NCBI RefSeq assembly: GCF_000152945.2
Contig: NC_020830.1
Coordinates: forward strand, 2,366,501-2,430,500
Origin: Polaribacter sp. MED152
Lineage (GTDB): Bacteria > Bacteroidota > Bacteroidia > Flavobacteriales > Flavobacteriaceae
Length of the DNA: 64,000 bases
Direction: 5' to 3'
Positions within the stretch are counted from its first letter, which is position 1. Every line of letters starts with the position of its first letter. The position numbers and the translations under genes are program-made. Below the pieces are notes generated by a model that searched no databases, was not told the DNA's origin, and was given only the letters and a program-made list of their open reading frames with translations. This document shows, one piece after another, positions 56,563 to 64,000 of this stretch.

Positions 56563-57180
56563 ATGGAATTATTTCAGGATTCATTACTATATGTAGAATT
56601 AATAAGTCTGCTTTTAACGCTTCTCTTTCTTAAAAGTTATAAAAGTAAACAGTATTGTTTTTTTATTGCGTATTTGCTGTTTGCAGTTCTAGCTGATTTT
56701 TTAGGCGGTTTAATTAATGAAGGTAGTGATGCTTGGTTGTATAATATCTATACTTTTTTTGAGTATGGTTCAGTAGCTTTAATTTATTACTATGCAACAA
56801 ACACAAAACTCTCTAAAAAAGTAATTGTTTATACTTCAATTTTTTTTTATACAATTTACGGTTTGAGTTTTGTGTTTACTAGCTGGCAGACTTACACTGT
56901 AATTCTATTGCATTTTTGTGTGGTACCTTTTTTCTTTTTTTATTTTCAAGAGTTACTCAACTCTAAAAAAATTATGAACTACAAAAAACAATTGTTTTTT
57001 TGGGTAACAGTCGGATTTTTAATTTATTATTTTGGTAACTTACCATTTATTACGCTATCTTTTATTGGTATGCTTCAAAATAGAATTTTATATTCAGTGC
57101 CTACCTTTATTTTGCTTATTGTGCATGGAATTTTTATAGTGAATTTAATATGGTTGAGAAAAGTTCGGAAATTGTCATAA
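56563..57180 (+). CDS. Polytopic membrane protein of unknown function next to a two-component system
   Basis: 205 residues, about six or seven hydrophobic helices (about 8-22, 30-48, 60-75, 83-103, 108-125, 142-165, 175-195) with short loops. No recognised family. Its last 31 bases overlap the histidine kinase gene, whose product has no sensor domain. It may therefore be the membrane sensor or a regulator of that kinase; this is inferred only from gene overlap and topology. Confidence 0.75.
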   Translation: MELFQDSLLYVELISLLLTLLFLKSYKSKQYCFFIAYLLFAVLADFLGGLINEGSDAWLYNIYTFFEYGSVALIYYYATNTKLSKKVIVYTSIFFYTIYGLSFVFTSWQTYTVILLHFCVVPFFFFYFQELLNSKKIMNYKKQLFFWVTVGFLIYYFGNLPFITLSFIGMLQNRILYSVPTFILLIVHGIFIVNLIWLRKVRKLS

Positions 57181-57902
57181 TCATTACCACAATCATTGTG
57201 TTATTAATGGTTTTTGGTATTATTATTTTATTTTCAATATTTCAACGAAGAAAAAATGATATTCTAACAGAACAAGAAAAAGAAAGAGAAGAATTTGAAA
57301 GAACAATTGCAGAAACCCAAATAGAAATTAGAGAAGAAACACTAAGAAACATTAGTTGGGAGCTGCATGATAATATTGGGCAACTACTCACTTTAGCAAA
57401 AATACAATTGCAATCTGCCACAGAACAAAATATTGCAGAAGTAAGAGATACCATTACAAAAGGGCTAACAGAGGTTAGAGCATTGTCTAAATTAATTAAT
57501 CCAGAAGCATTAGATAACATCAACCTAAAAGAAGCAATTCAATTAGAGGTAGATCGTTTTAATCGTTTAGATTTCATTAAAGCCACCTTAGAAATTGTTG
57601 GTGAAGAAAAAGAAATCAACCAAAAGGCAACTGTTATTTTATTTAGAATTCTACAAGAGTTTTTTTCGAATACCATTAAACATGCAAGAGCTTCAGACTT
57701 GGTAATTAGGCTAAATTACTCAGATACAGATTTACACATACTTACAAAAGATAATGGGGTTGGTTTTAAATCGTCTACCAAAAAAGAAGGTATAGGTTTG
57801 TTAAACATTAAAGCTAGAGCCAAATTAATTGGGGCAGAAGCCAACCTAACATCAAAAGAAAACAAGGGTACTAATTTAGAAATAAGATATAATTATGAGT
57901 AA
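57150..57902 (+). CDS. NarL-type sensor histidine kinase, single membrane helix
   Basis: 250 residues: one transmembrane helix at about 7-30, a short coiled coil at about 35-66, HisKA_3-type dimerisation with phospho-acceptor H73 in SWELHDNIGQLL, and HATPase with EFFSNTIKHARAS, DNGVGF and GIGLLNIKARAKLIGA. There is no periplasmic or PAS sensor domain. It overlaps the membrane protein gene before it and the regulator gene after it (8 bases), so all three are likely made together. Confidence 0.9.
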   Translation: MVEKSSEIVIIITTIIVLLMVFGIIILFSIFQRRKNDILTEQEKEREEFERTIAETQIEIREETLRNISWELHDNIGQLLTLAKIQLQSATEQNIAEVRDTITKGLTEVRALSKLINPEALDNINLKEAIQLEVDRFNRLDFIKATLEIVGEEKEINQKATVILFRILQEFFSNTIKHARASDLVIRLNYSDTDLHILTKDNGVGFKSSTKKEGIGLLNIKARAKLIGAEANLTSKENKGTNLEIRYNYE

Positions 57903-58536
57903 ATTTTCGGTAGTGGTTGTAGATGATCATACATTGTTGTCTCAAGCCATACAAACTATGGTAAATACTTTTAAAGATTTTACAGTGCTGTATACTTGCA
58001 AGAATGGGCAAGAGTTGGTAGACCGTTTTTCTGAAAATGGTAAAAAGCCAGATGTGGTTTTAATGGATATTAATATGCCTGTAATGAATGGTATAGAAGC
58101 AACAGCATACATTGCAGAACATCATCCTAAAGTAAATGTTATGGCACTTTCTGTAGAAGATGATGACAAAACCATTTTAAAAATGATAAAAGCTGGGGCT
58201 GTAGGCTATTTGCTTAAAGACACAGAAAAAACAGTTTTAGAAAAAGCATTAAGAGAAATTGTAGAAAACGGATTTTACCACACTAAAAATGTAACCAATT
58301 TACTTATGAAATCTGTAAATGGTGTTCTTAAAGATGATGTGGTTTTAAAACCAAGAGAAATAGAGTTTTTAAAACTTGCTTGCACAGAAATGACGTATAA
58401 AGAAGTTGCAGATAAAATGTGTTTAAGCCCCAAAACCATAGATGGCTATAGAGAGGCTTTGTTTGCAAAATTAAATGTTAGAAACAGGGTAGGTATGGTA
58501 ATATATGCAGTAAGAAATAAAATTTACACTGTGTAA
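57895..58536 (+). CDS. LuxR/NarL-family response regulator
   Basis: 213 residues: receiver at about 5-120 with D10/D11, phospho-acceptor D58 in VVLMDINMPVMNG, K109-region VGYLLKD; C-terminal LuxR helix-turn-helix at about 145-210 (LKPREIEFLKLACTEMTYKEVADKMCLSPKTIDGYREALFAKL, in pieces). Partner of the overlapping kinase. Targets are unknown. Confidence 0.94.
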   Translation: MSKFSVVVVDDHTLLSQAIQTMVNTFKDFTVLYTCKNGQELVDRFSENGKKPDVVLMDINMPVMNGIEATAYIAEHHPKVNVMALSVEDDDKTILKMIKAGAVGYLLKDTEKTVLEKALREIVENGFYHTKNVTNLLMKSVNGVLKDDVVLKPREIEFLKLACTEMTYKEVADKMCLSPKTIDGYREALFAKLNVRNRVGMVIYAVRNKIYTV

Positions 58537-58544
58537 AAATATTG

Positions 58545-58552
58545 TAAATTTG
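58545..58552 (+). promoter_or_regulatory. -7 element TAAATTTG directly before rbfA
   Basis: Exact TAnnTTTG match only 4 bases before the rbfA ATG, so a transcript from it would be leaderless or start at the ATG. Confidence 0.5.
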
Positions 58553-58556
58553 CAGC

Positions 58557-58952
58557 ATGGAAGAAACGAATAGACAAAGAAAAATTGCAGGTGTGCTGCA
58601 GAAAGATTTAGTAGATGTGTTGCAAAAAGCCGCACAAGATGGTATGAAAGGTGTAATTATTTCTGTTTCTAAAGTGCATGTTACTTCAGATTTGGGTGTT
58701 GCAAAAGTATACCTAAGTGTTTTTCCTTCAGAAAAGAGAGATGAGTTGGTTAAAGGTGTGCAATCTAACACTGTTTTAATTCGTCATGAAATGGCAAAAA
58801 GAACTAAAAATCAATTACGTAGAATGCCAGAATTGTTATTTTTTGGTGATGATACTTTAGATTATTTAGAAGAGATAGATAAATCTTTAAGTGGGCAAGA
58901 TGAAGACCCAATTAAAAATCCTGATGTATTACCAAGAAGAAAGAAATTATAA
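58557..58952 (+). CDS. rbfA: Ribosome-binding factor A
   Basis: Small KH-fold factor for 30S subunit maturation. 131 residues with the family pattern NRQRKIAGVLQKDLVDVLQ at the start, VIISVSKVHVTSDLGVAKVYLSVFP, and RHEMAKRTKNQLRRMPELLFFGDDTLDYLEEID. Normal length, cytoplasmic. It precedes the LolE/FtsX-type permease gene by 15 bases, an association I recall from other flavobacteria. Confidence 0.96.
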   Translation: MEETNRQRKIAGVLQKDLVDVLQKAAQDGMKGVIISVSKVHVTSDLGVAKVYLSVFPSEKRDELVKGVQSNTVLIRHEMAKRTKNQLRRMPELLFFGDDTLDYLEEIDKSLSGQDEDPIKNPDVLPRRKKL

Positions 58953-58967
58953 ATTCAAACCAACTCT

Positions 58968-60170
58968 TTGAATTTTTCTTACTACATAGCCAAAAGATAC
59001 TTATTTACAAAAACTAGCAATAATGCTATAAACATCATTACTATAATTGCTTCATTTGGAGTTATAGTAAGTTCTTTAGCCTTGTTTATTATTTTGTCTG
59101 GCTTTTCTGGTTTAAGAACCTTTAGTTACAGTTTATTAGATGCATCAGATCCAGATTTAAAAATAACTTCAGTAAAAGGCAAATCGTTTTTAATAGATGA
59201 TGCTTTTACCCAAATCTTAAACGATAATTCAGCTATTGTTACTTATTCTAAAATAATAGAAGAACGCGTTTTTCTAGAATATGGAGATAAAAATGAAGTT
59301 GCTTTTATAAAAGGTGTAGATACCAATTATGCCAATGTTACTAAAATAAACGAATCTATTTACATTGGTGATTGGTTAGATACTACCTATGCAAATACAG
59401 CAGTTATTGGTAGAGCCATTGCCATAAAATTATCTTTGGGTGTTAATAGTTATGGTAGGCCATTAACAGTTATGATACCAAAACCAGGCAAAGGTTTTAT
59501 AAACCCTAACAATGCATTTTATAAAATAGATGTGCAAATTTTGGGCTTGTATACAGGTACAGAAGAATTCGAGAATAAGTTTGTGTACGTAACTTTAAAT
59601 CAAGCAAAAAACCTATTAAGATTTAAACATAATCAAGTTACAGGTATAGAGCTTAAATTAGCAGATGTTACACAATCTAACACTGTAGCAGACGAGTTAC
59701 AAACCTTATTGGGTAGTGCTTATAAAGTGCAAACTAAAGAGCAATTGAATGAGGTTTTTTACAAAGTAATAAACACAGAAAATTTTGTGTCTTACCTAAT
59801 TTTTACTCTAATTATAATTATTGCTTTATTTAATGTTATTGGAGCCATAATTATGATGATTATCGATAAAAAACAAAACTTACAAACCCTTTATAATTTA
59901 GGTACCACCATTCAAGAAATTAAAAAGATATTTGTGTATCAAGGCTTTTTACTTACCTTTTTTGGTATGTTGATTGGTTTGTTTTTGGGCATCATTCTAG
60001 TATTTTTACAAGATGCTTTTGGTTTATTTATGATTACTGAAAACTTGGCTTACCCAGTAGAATTTCAGTTTTATAATGTATTAATTGTTATATTTACCAT
60101 AACATTATTAGGTTTTGTTGCAGCCAAAATAGCTAGCAGTAGAATCAACCAAAAATTCATTGAAAAATAA
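58968..60170 (+). CDS. LolE/FtsX-type ABC transporter permease
   Basis: Inner-membrane permease of the lipoprotein-release class. 400 residues with four helices: one near the N-terminus (NAINIITIIASFGVIVSSLALFIILSGFSG in pieces at about 20-50), a large periplasmic MacB-like domain at about 55-265, and three C-terminal helices with an FtsX domain. N-terminus NFSYYIAKRYLFTKTSNNAI is typical. The start is TTG at 58968. The ATPase partner (LolD-like) is not nearby. Its function in exporting lipoproteins to the outer membrane is inferred from family. Confidence 0.88.
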   Translation: MNFSYYIAKRYLFTKTSNNAINIITIIASFGVIVSSLALFIILSGFSGLRTFSYSLLDASDPDLKITSVKGKSFLIDDAFTQILNDNSAIVTYSKIIEERVFLEYGDKNEVAFIKGVDTNYANVTKINESIYIGDWLDTTYANTAVIGRAIAIKLSLGVNSYGRPLTVMIPKPGKGFINPNNAFYKIDVQILGLYTGTEEFENKFVYVTLNQAKNLLRFKHNQVTGIELKLADVTQSNTVADELQTLLGSAYKVQTKEQLNEVFYKVINTENFVSYLIFTLIIIIALFNVIGAIIMMIIDKKQNLQTLYNLGTTIQEIKKIFVYQGFLLTFFGMLIGLFLGIILVFLQDAFGLFMITENLAYPVEFQFYNVLIVIFTITLLGFVAAKIASSRINQKFIEK

Positions 60171-60171
60171 T

Positions 60172-60735
60172 ATGCGTAAACTTTTTAAAATGACTTATGC
60201 AATAGGGTTCTGCCTATTGTTTATGAGTTGCGTGAGTACAAATCGTAATAGATATCTTAAAAATGGAAAGGTTTTAACAGGAGATTATACTAATTATGAA
60301 AAAGGCTATACTTTAAAAATACCAGATACCTGGGTTGGTTTTTTAGATACCCATAGTCAGTTTGCTTACAAACCAAAAATATCTATAAATCAGAAACCTT
60401 ATATAGTAGTTCGTGTAATGAACGAAAGTACTTTAAAGGTAGATGATAACATTTCAAACTTAGAGGAATTTACAAATGCATATGTGAAAAATATAGTTGC
60501 TAAAAATGTAAATCCTAATTTAAATGTAAGTTATCAAGAGCATAATTTATACAAAAAGTATTCTGTTGTAAGTTATAAAACCTCTTTTTTAGGTAACAAT
60601 TATACGAGTTTAGCTATTAGTTTTTATTACAATTCAAAACCTTTCAGAATCAGTTATTTTGCTCAAAAAGATGAGTTTGCTAATTATGTAGAGGATTTTA
60701 CTAGCATGCTAGAAACTTTTAGAATTACGGAATAA
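60172..60735 (+). CDS. Lipoprotein with DcrB/PsbP-like domain, copy 1
   Basis: With the start at ATG 60172 the product is 187 residues. Signal peptide with lipobox C20 (FCLLFMSCVST), then a domain running GYTLKIPDTWVGF to FTSMLETFRITE. This pattern, an opening Y-x-L-K-I-P-x-x-W and a closing F-x-S-M-x-x-x-F-R, is typical of DcrB/PsbP-like (DUF1795-type) folds; that is inference. The next gene encodes a similar protein. The ATG is preferred over an in-frame TTG 12 bases upstream. Confidence 0.78.
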   Translation: MRKLFKMTYAIGFCLLFMSCVSTNRNRYLKNGKVLTGDYTNYEKGYTLKIPDTWVGFLDTHSQFAYKPKISINQKPYIVVRVMNESTLKVDDNISNLEEFTNAYVKNIVAKNVNPNLNVSYQEHNLYKKYSVVSYKTSFLGNNYTSLAISFYYNSKPFRISYFAQKDEFANYVEDFTSMLETFRITE

Positions 60736-61322
60736 TGATAAAAAAGGTCCTAATTTTTAGCTTATTAGCAGCAATACTTTCTTGTTCATCCGTAAAAAGA
60801 GTAGAAAAATCTTGTAGAGAAAATCCTTTTGAAAAATTAGATAGTTTGCAAAAATCAAATCAAAAATTAAATTACAAGATATATAAACCTAAAGACTGGA
60901 AAAATGGCAAAACTAGTTATGGAGATTGGTATTCTTTGCAAGGAGAATTTACAGACTCTTTAAATTACTATAATAAAGCTAATGTGTATATAGGTTTGCA
61001 TAAAATAGCTAATGAATGCAATTCAACTGCTTATACAATAGATGATTATTTGTCCTATTTTATTGATTATACCAGCAAACATTTTCCAAAAGATAAATTC
61101 AAGTATTTATTATTAAAAGGCAAGCATAAAATTTATGGTTCTATTTATATTGTAAAATACACAGAAAAAATAAATACGAATAAAAGTTATACTAGAAGTT
61201 TTTTTCTCTTTTTTGAAGCCAATATAGGGTATAACATACAATATGTTACAGAGCCCAAATACTATGACACCTATCTTCCTGAAGTACAAAAGATGGTAAA
61301 TTCCTTTAGAATTTTAGAATAA
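60735..61322 (+). CDS. Lipoprotein with DcrB/PsbP-like domain, copy 2
   Basis: 195 residues, lipobox C17 (LAAILSCSSV), then KLNYKIYKPKDWKNG and an ending MVNSFRILE that parallel the start and end of the previous protein. The two look like tandem diverged paralogs with low identity. The ATG at 60735 overlaps the upstream TAA by one base, so the pair is cotranscribed. Function unknown; probably faces the periplasm. Confidence 0.78.
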   Translation: MIKKVLIFSLLAAILSCSSVKRVEKSCRENPFEKLDSLQKSNQKLNYKIYKPKDWKNGKTSYGDWYSLQGEFTDSLNYYNKANVYIGLHKIANECNSTAYTIDDYLSYFIDYTSKHFPKDKFKYLLLKGKHKIYGSIYIVKYTEKINTNKSYTRSFFLFFEANIGYNIQYVTEPKYYDTYLPEVQKMVNSFRILE

Positions 61323-61568
61323 TTAAAGTTTAAAATAACCTAGCTAGATTGTTTTTTGATGTTAATTATTAATGTTTCTTTTTAGTGATCTCTTTTTACT
61401 TTGTATTGAGATTTACTTTATGTTTCATTAATGCTTAACGTATAAAAGTTGTTTGTAAAACCTTTACTATACCCTAAAGATAAAATTTATTTAAGTTATA
61501 AAACATTTAATCAGATACTTAACTAGTAACTGTCGTTTAAATTCTGATAAATGTAGATTATTGGTTTG

Positions 61569-62570
61569 TTAACGAATATCTGGTATTAATGCATTTCCAA
61601 ATTTTGCTTCAACTTCATCAAACGTTTTAAAAACATCTGCAGGATCATCTGAAGTAACCATTTTTAAACGATAATCTTTAAAATGAGGAATGCCTTTAAA
61701 ATAGTTGGTATAATGCCTTCTGGTCTCTACAACTCCTAAACGTTCACCTTTCCAATCTATAGCCATTTGCAAATGTCTTCTAGCCACTTTTGTTCTTTCT
61801 GCAATAGAAGGTTTTGCTAAATGTTCTCCTGTTTTAAAGAAGTGTTTAACTTCGTTAAAAAACCAAGGATAACCTATAGATGCTCTACCAATCATAGCAC
61901 CATCTAAGCCATATTTGTCTCGCATTTCCATGGCTCTTTCTGGTGTAGTAACATCACCATTACCAAAAACAGGAATATGCATTCTTGGGTTATTTTTTAC
62001 AGCTGCAATAGGCACCCAATCTGCATTACCTTTATACATTTGAGCACGAGTTCTACCATGAATAGAAATTGCCTTACAACCAACATCTTGCAAACGTTCT
62101 GCAACTTCTACAATTCGTATTGAGTCATGATCCCAACCCAATCTTGTTTTTACAGTAATAGGTAAATTTGTATGCTTAACCATGGCTTCTGTAAGTGAAA
62201 CCATTAAATCGATATCTTTTAAAATACCTGCACCTGCACCTTTAGAAACCACCTTTTTTACTGGGCAACCAAAATTAATATCAATGATATCTGGATTCGA
62301 TTTTTCTACAATTTCTATTGTTTTTAACATCGAATCTAAATTCGCACCAAAAATCTGAATTCCTACAGGTCTTTCTTTCTCGTAAATATCTAGTTTAATT
62401 ACACTTTTAGCAGCATCTCTTATTAAACCTTCTGATGATATAAATTCGGTATACACTACATCTGCACCATTTTCTTTACACAAAGCTCTAAAAGGTGGGT
62501 CAGACACGTCTTCCATTGGTGCAAGTAGCAATGGAAAGTCAGGAAGTTCTATTTGATCAATTTTTACCAA
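61569..62570 (-). CDS. dusB: tRNA-dihydrouridine synthase
   Basis: FMN-dependent reduction of uridines in the tRNA D-loop. TIM barrel at about 1-250 with LLLAPMEDVSDPPFRALC, the catalytic C102 in INFGCPVKKVVSKGAGAG, KTRLGWD, IHGRTRAQMYKG and GNGDV; a helical C-terminal RNA-binding part follows. 333 residues, DusB subfamily. The start is a TTG at 62570; a minus-strand TAATTTTG box at 62588-62595 inside the end of the DUF4345 gene may be its promoter. Confidence 0.93.
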   Translation of the reverse strand: MVKIDQIELPDFPLLLAPMEDVSDPPFRALCKENGADVVYTEFISSEGLIRDAAKSVIKLDIYEKERPVGIQIFGANLDSMLKTIEIVEKSNPDIIDINFGCPVKKVVSKGAGAGILKDIDLMVSLTEAMVKHTNLPITVKTRLGWDHDSIRIVEVAERLQDVGCKAISIHGRTRAQMYKGNADWVPIAAVKNNPRMHIPVFGNGDVTTPERAMEMRDKYGLDGAMIGRASIGYPWFFNEVKHFFKTGEHLAKPSIAERTKVARRHLQMAIDWKGERLGVVETRRHYTNYFKGIPHFKDYRLKMVTSDDPADVFKTFDEVEAKFGNALIPDIR

Positions 62571-62576
62571 AACGAA

Positions 62577-62978
62577 TTAATTTTTTGCAAAATTACTGTT
62601 TTTATATGTTAAAACCCAAAGACCGTAAAAACCTAGAAATAGTTCTGCATACATACCAAATAAAAAGCCGAAGGTTGGTGAACCATCTAATACAAAACTT
62701 AGCACTCTACCAAAACCTAAACCCAACATAAATATCATATTGGTTACTAAAGCAGTTTTTAAAAATTTTGGTTTTATGATGCCTAAAAGCCAAAGTAGGG
62801 CAAATCCCAAATACAAACCCATAATAGCTTTAAATGCATTTTGCTCATCTAACGTTTCTGGGTAGATTTCAAATTCTGAACTAGGGTTGAAGCCATAAAC
62901 AAACGCAACAGGAATTACAATACATACAGAAATAATAAGATGTATTTTTTGTATAAATTCCTGTTTTGTTTTTAGCAT
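62577..62978 (-). CDS. DUF4345 family membrane protein
   Basis: 133 residues with four hydrophobic helices (about 13-30, 46-65, 72-93, 101-124). GFNPSSEFEIYP at about 29-40 and FKAIMGLYLGFALLWLLG are characteristic of DUF4345, a small inner-membrane family of unknown function. Six bases upstream of the dusB start on the same strand, so they may be cotranscribed. Confidence 0.85.
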   Translation of the reverse strand: MLKTKQEFIQKIHLIISVCIVIPVAFVYGFNPSSEFEIYPETLDEQNAFKAIMGLYLGFALLWLLGIIKPKFLKTALVTNMIFMLGLGFGRVLSFVLDGSPTFGFLFGMYAELFLGFYGLWVLTYKNSNFAKN

Positions 62979-63014
62979 CTACTTACCTTTAAGCTTTTCT
63001 TTTGTAAAGATAGC

Positions 63015-64000
63015 TTATTTGATAATTAGTTTTTTAATTCCAAAATCTACTTGACTACTCACAATGCGAACAAATTTAACTCCTGAACTTAAATCTAAAT
63101 TAAAATCGAACTCATTCTTACCTTTTTGAATAGTAACCGCTGATGAAAACAAGGTTTTACCAGTAATGTCTGATATCATTAAATTGGCTTTTGTGTTGAC
63201 ATCACTAAATAAAATACTTTTAAAGTTTCCAACAGAAGGATTTGGGTATACATCAAATTCGTTAAATACTAAGTTGCTATCTGTTTCTATTGATGTATTT
63301 AAACTACCATTTTTAGAGGCAGCTTCACCAACTATAGTAATAGTAACAGTAGCAGAATCTGCAAAACCATTTCCATCTGTAATTGTGTAAGTAAACGTAT
63401 CTGTACCTACAAAATTAGCAGGAGTAGAATAATTAATTTGTCCATCAATAACACGAATATCACCTCCATTATCGCTAGCTGTAACCATTTTGCCATTGGT
63501 TAAAGTTAAAGGATGAGAAGAGTTTTTACCATTTGCACCATAATTGTCATTTGCAGTAACATCTATAAGTATATCTTCACTTTTTTCTGTTACTGTTATT
63601 TCATCATCAAGAGCATCTACAGTTCCTGTTTGAACCACTTCCTCTTCAACCGTTAAGAAAACAGTGGCAGTAGATTGTATCCCTTCATTATCTTCTATGG
63701 TATAGGTAAAAGAGTCTTCACCTTCAAAATCTCCTGTTGGTGCATATACCATTAAATGATTATCTCTAGAAATAGTAAAACCTTCAGTACTTAAAGCATC
63801 ATATTCAATGATAGTACCATCGTTTGTAATATCGTTCTCTAAAACATCTAAGGCTGTTGCTGAATTTATGTGAATTGTAAAAGTATCATTATTGGCCTTT
63901 GTTTCTAAAGGTTCTGAGGTTACTGTAATTCTTACATTTGCTTTAGAGGCAAATCCTTTTTTATCTGTAATTGTATATTCAAAAGTATCTATACCTGTAA
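63015..64000 (-). CDS. Large secreted repeat protein with T9SS sorting domain (5' part outside window)
   Basis: The reading frame is open from 63015 to the window edge. A methionine at 63752 is therefore internal, and at least 327 residues of the C-terminal part are visible. The visible part holds tandem Ig/cadherin-like units: NDTFTIHINSATALDVLEND, DGTIIEYDALSTEG and DFEGEDSFTYTIEDNEG recur in variant form (VTANDNYGANG, FVGTDTFTYTITDGNG). These are followed by a type A sorting domain (FDVYPNPSVGNF, final KKLIIK). It is a surface or extracellular cargo of the type IX system; adhesion is plausible but unproven. Confidence 0.88.
   Translation of the reverse strand, partial: TGIDTFEYTITDKKGFASKANVRITVTSEPLETKANNDTFTIHINSATALDVLENDITNDGTIIEYDALSTEGFTISRDNHLMVYAPTGDFEGEDSFTYTIEDNEGIQSTATVFLTVEEEVVQTGTVDALDDEITVTEKSEDILIDVTANDNYGANGKNSSHPLTLTNGKMVTASDNGGDIRVIDGQINYSTPANFVGTDTFTYTITDGNGFADSATVTITIVGEAASKNGSLNTSIETDSNLVFNEFDVYPNPSVGNFKSILFSDVNTKANLMISDITGKTLFSSAVTIQKGKNEFDFNLDLSSGVKFVRIVSSQVDFGIKKLIIK

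Noticed and set aside
61323..61568. Possible small RNA or gene in the gap before dusB
   Set aside because: No promoter, hairpin with T run or coding pattern stands out; it is plain AT-rich spacer.
63015..63752. Complete gene starting at methionine 63752
   Set aside because: The frame continues upstream without a stop to the window edge and encodes further repeat units, so the methionine is internal.

Overview
The window reads as a chromosomal segment of a marine-type flavobacterium (Bacteroidota, family Flavobacteriaceae; Polaribacter- or Tenacibaculum-like is an inference). The evidence is the very AT-rich DNA, type IX secretion C-terminal sorting domains, TonB-dependent receptors paired with surface lipoproteins, families restricted to Bacteroidota (DUF6909, DUF4292, DUF4374, HU-CCDC81/SPOR), an atpDC pair apart from the other ATP synthase genes, and repeated TAnnTTTG -7 elements upstream of start codons. 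No rRNA, tRNA, CRISPR array, insertion sequence or prophage was seen. Coding density is very high. The only gap near 300 bases is 25124-25431, which is rich in inverted repeats. The gaps at 38285-38517 and 61323-61568 show nothing recognisable beyond one promoter element.

Layout. 1-3539: the 3' end of rnpA, an S41 processing protease and a DUF6909 protein with a nucleosidase-like C-terminus. 3567-17101: a surface polysaccharide (O-antigen type) cluster with a chain-length regulator, rmlB-rmlA-rmlC, a Wzx flippase, Wzy- and ligase-type membrane proteins, four glycosyltransferases, an initiating phosphoglycosyltransferase and an embedded 2-oxoglutarate/Fe(II) oxygenase; rmlD is absent. 17146-20164: purD and a PhoB/PhoR-like two-component pair. 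20353-25123: a secreted lamin-tail protein, a PolB-like exonuclease and an ABC-F ATPase. 25432-29436: a cell-envelope operon (nucleotidyltransferase, TPR protein, DUF4292 lipoprotein, EnvC-like degenerate LytM protein). 29566-34443: a DJ-1/PfpI protein, a small MscS-like channel, a thioesterase, a membrane HU-SPOR fusion, dprA and a conserved unknown.

34496-38284 encodes a DUF4374 lipoprotein and a TonB receptor, resembling the XusBA xenosiderophore system. 38518-42707 carries a DMT exporter and mfd. 42826-47681 holds a small outer-membrane barrel and a probable metal-uptake locus: a TonB receptor with a CxxC in its plug, a thioredoxin-like protein, and a divergent DtxR-family regulator with a ZIP transporter, sharing a perfect palindrome between the divergent promoters. 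47798-55695 is housekeeping: an AddA/RecB-like helicase-nuclease, kbl, an OmpA-family protein with thrombospondin type 3 repeats, and atpD-atpC. 55935-61322 holds a lipoprotein, a membrane protein overlapping a NarL-type kinase/regulator pair, rbfA, a LolE/FtsX-type permease and two tandem related lipoproteins. 61569-64000 has dusB, a DUF4345 membrane protein and the C-terminal part of a large repeat-containing T9SS cargo protein that runs off the window.

The most interesting parts are the putative DtxR-controlled metal locus with its operator, the structured intergenic region at 25124-25431, the HU-TM-SPOR fusion, and the oxygenase inside the polysaccharide cluster.
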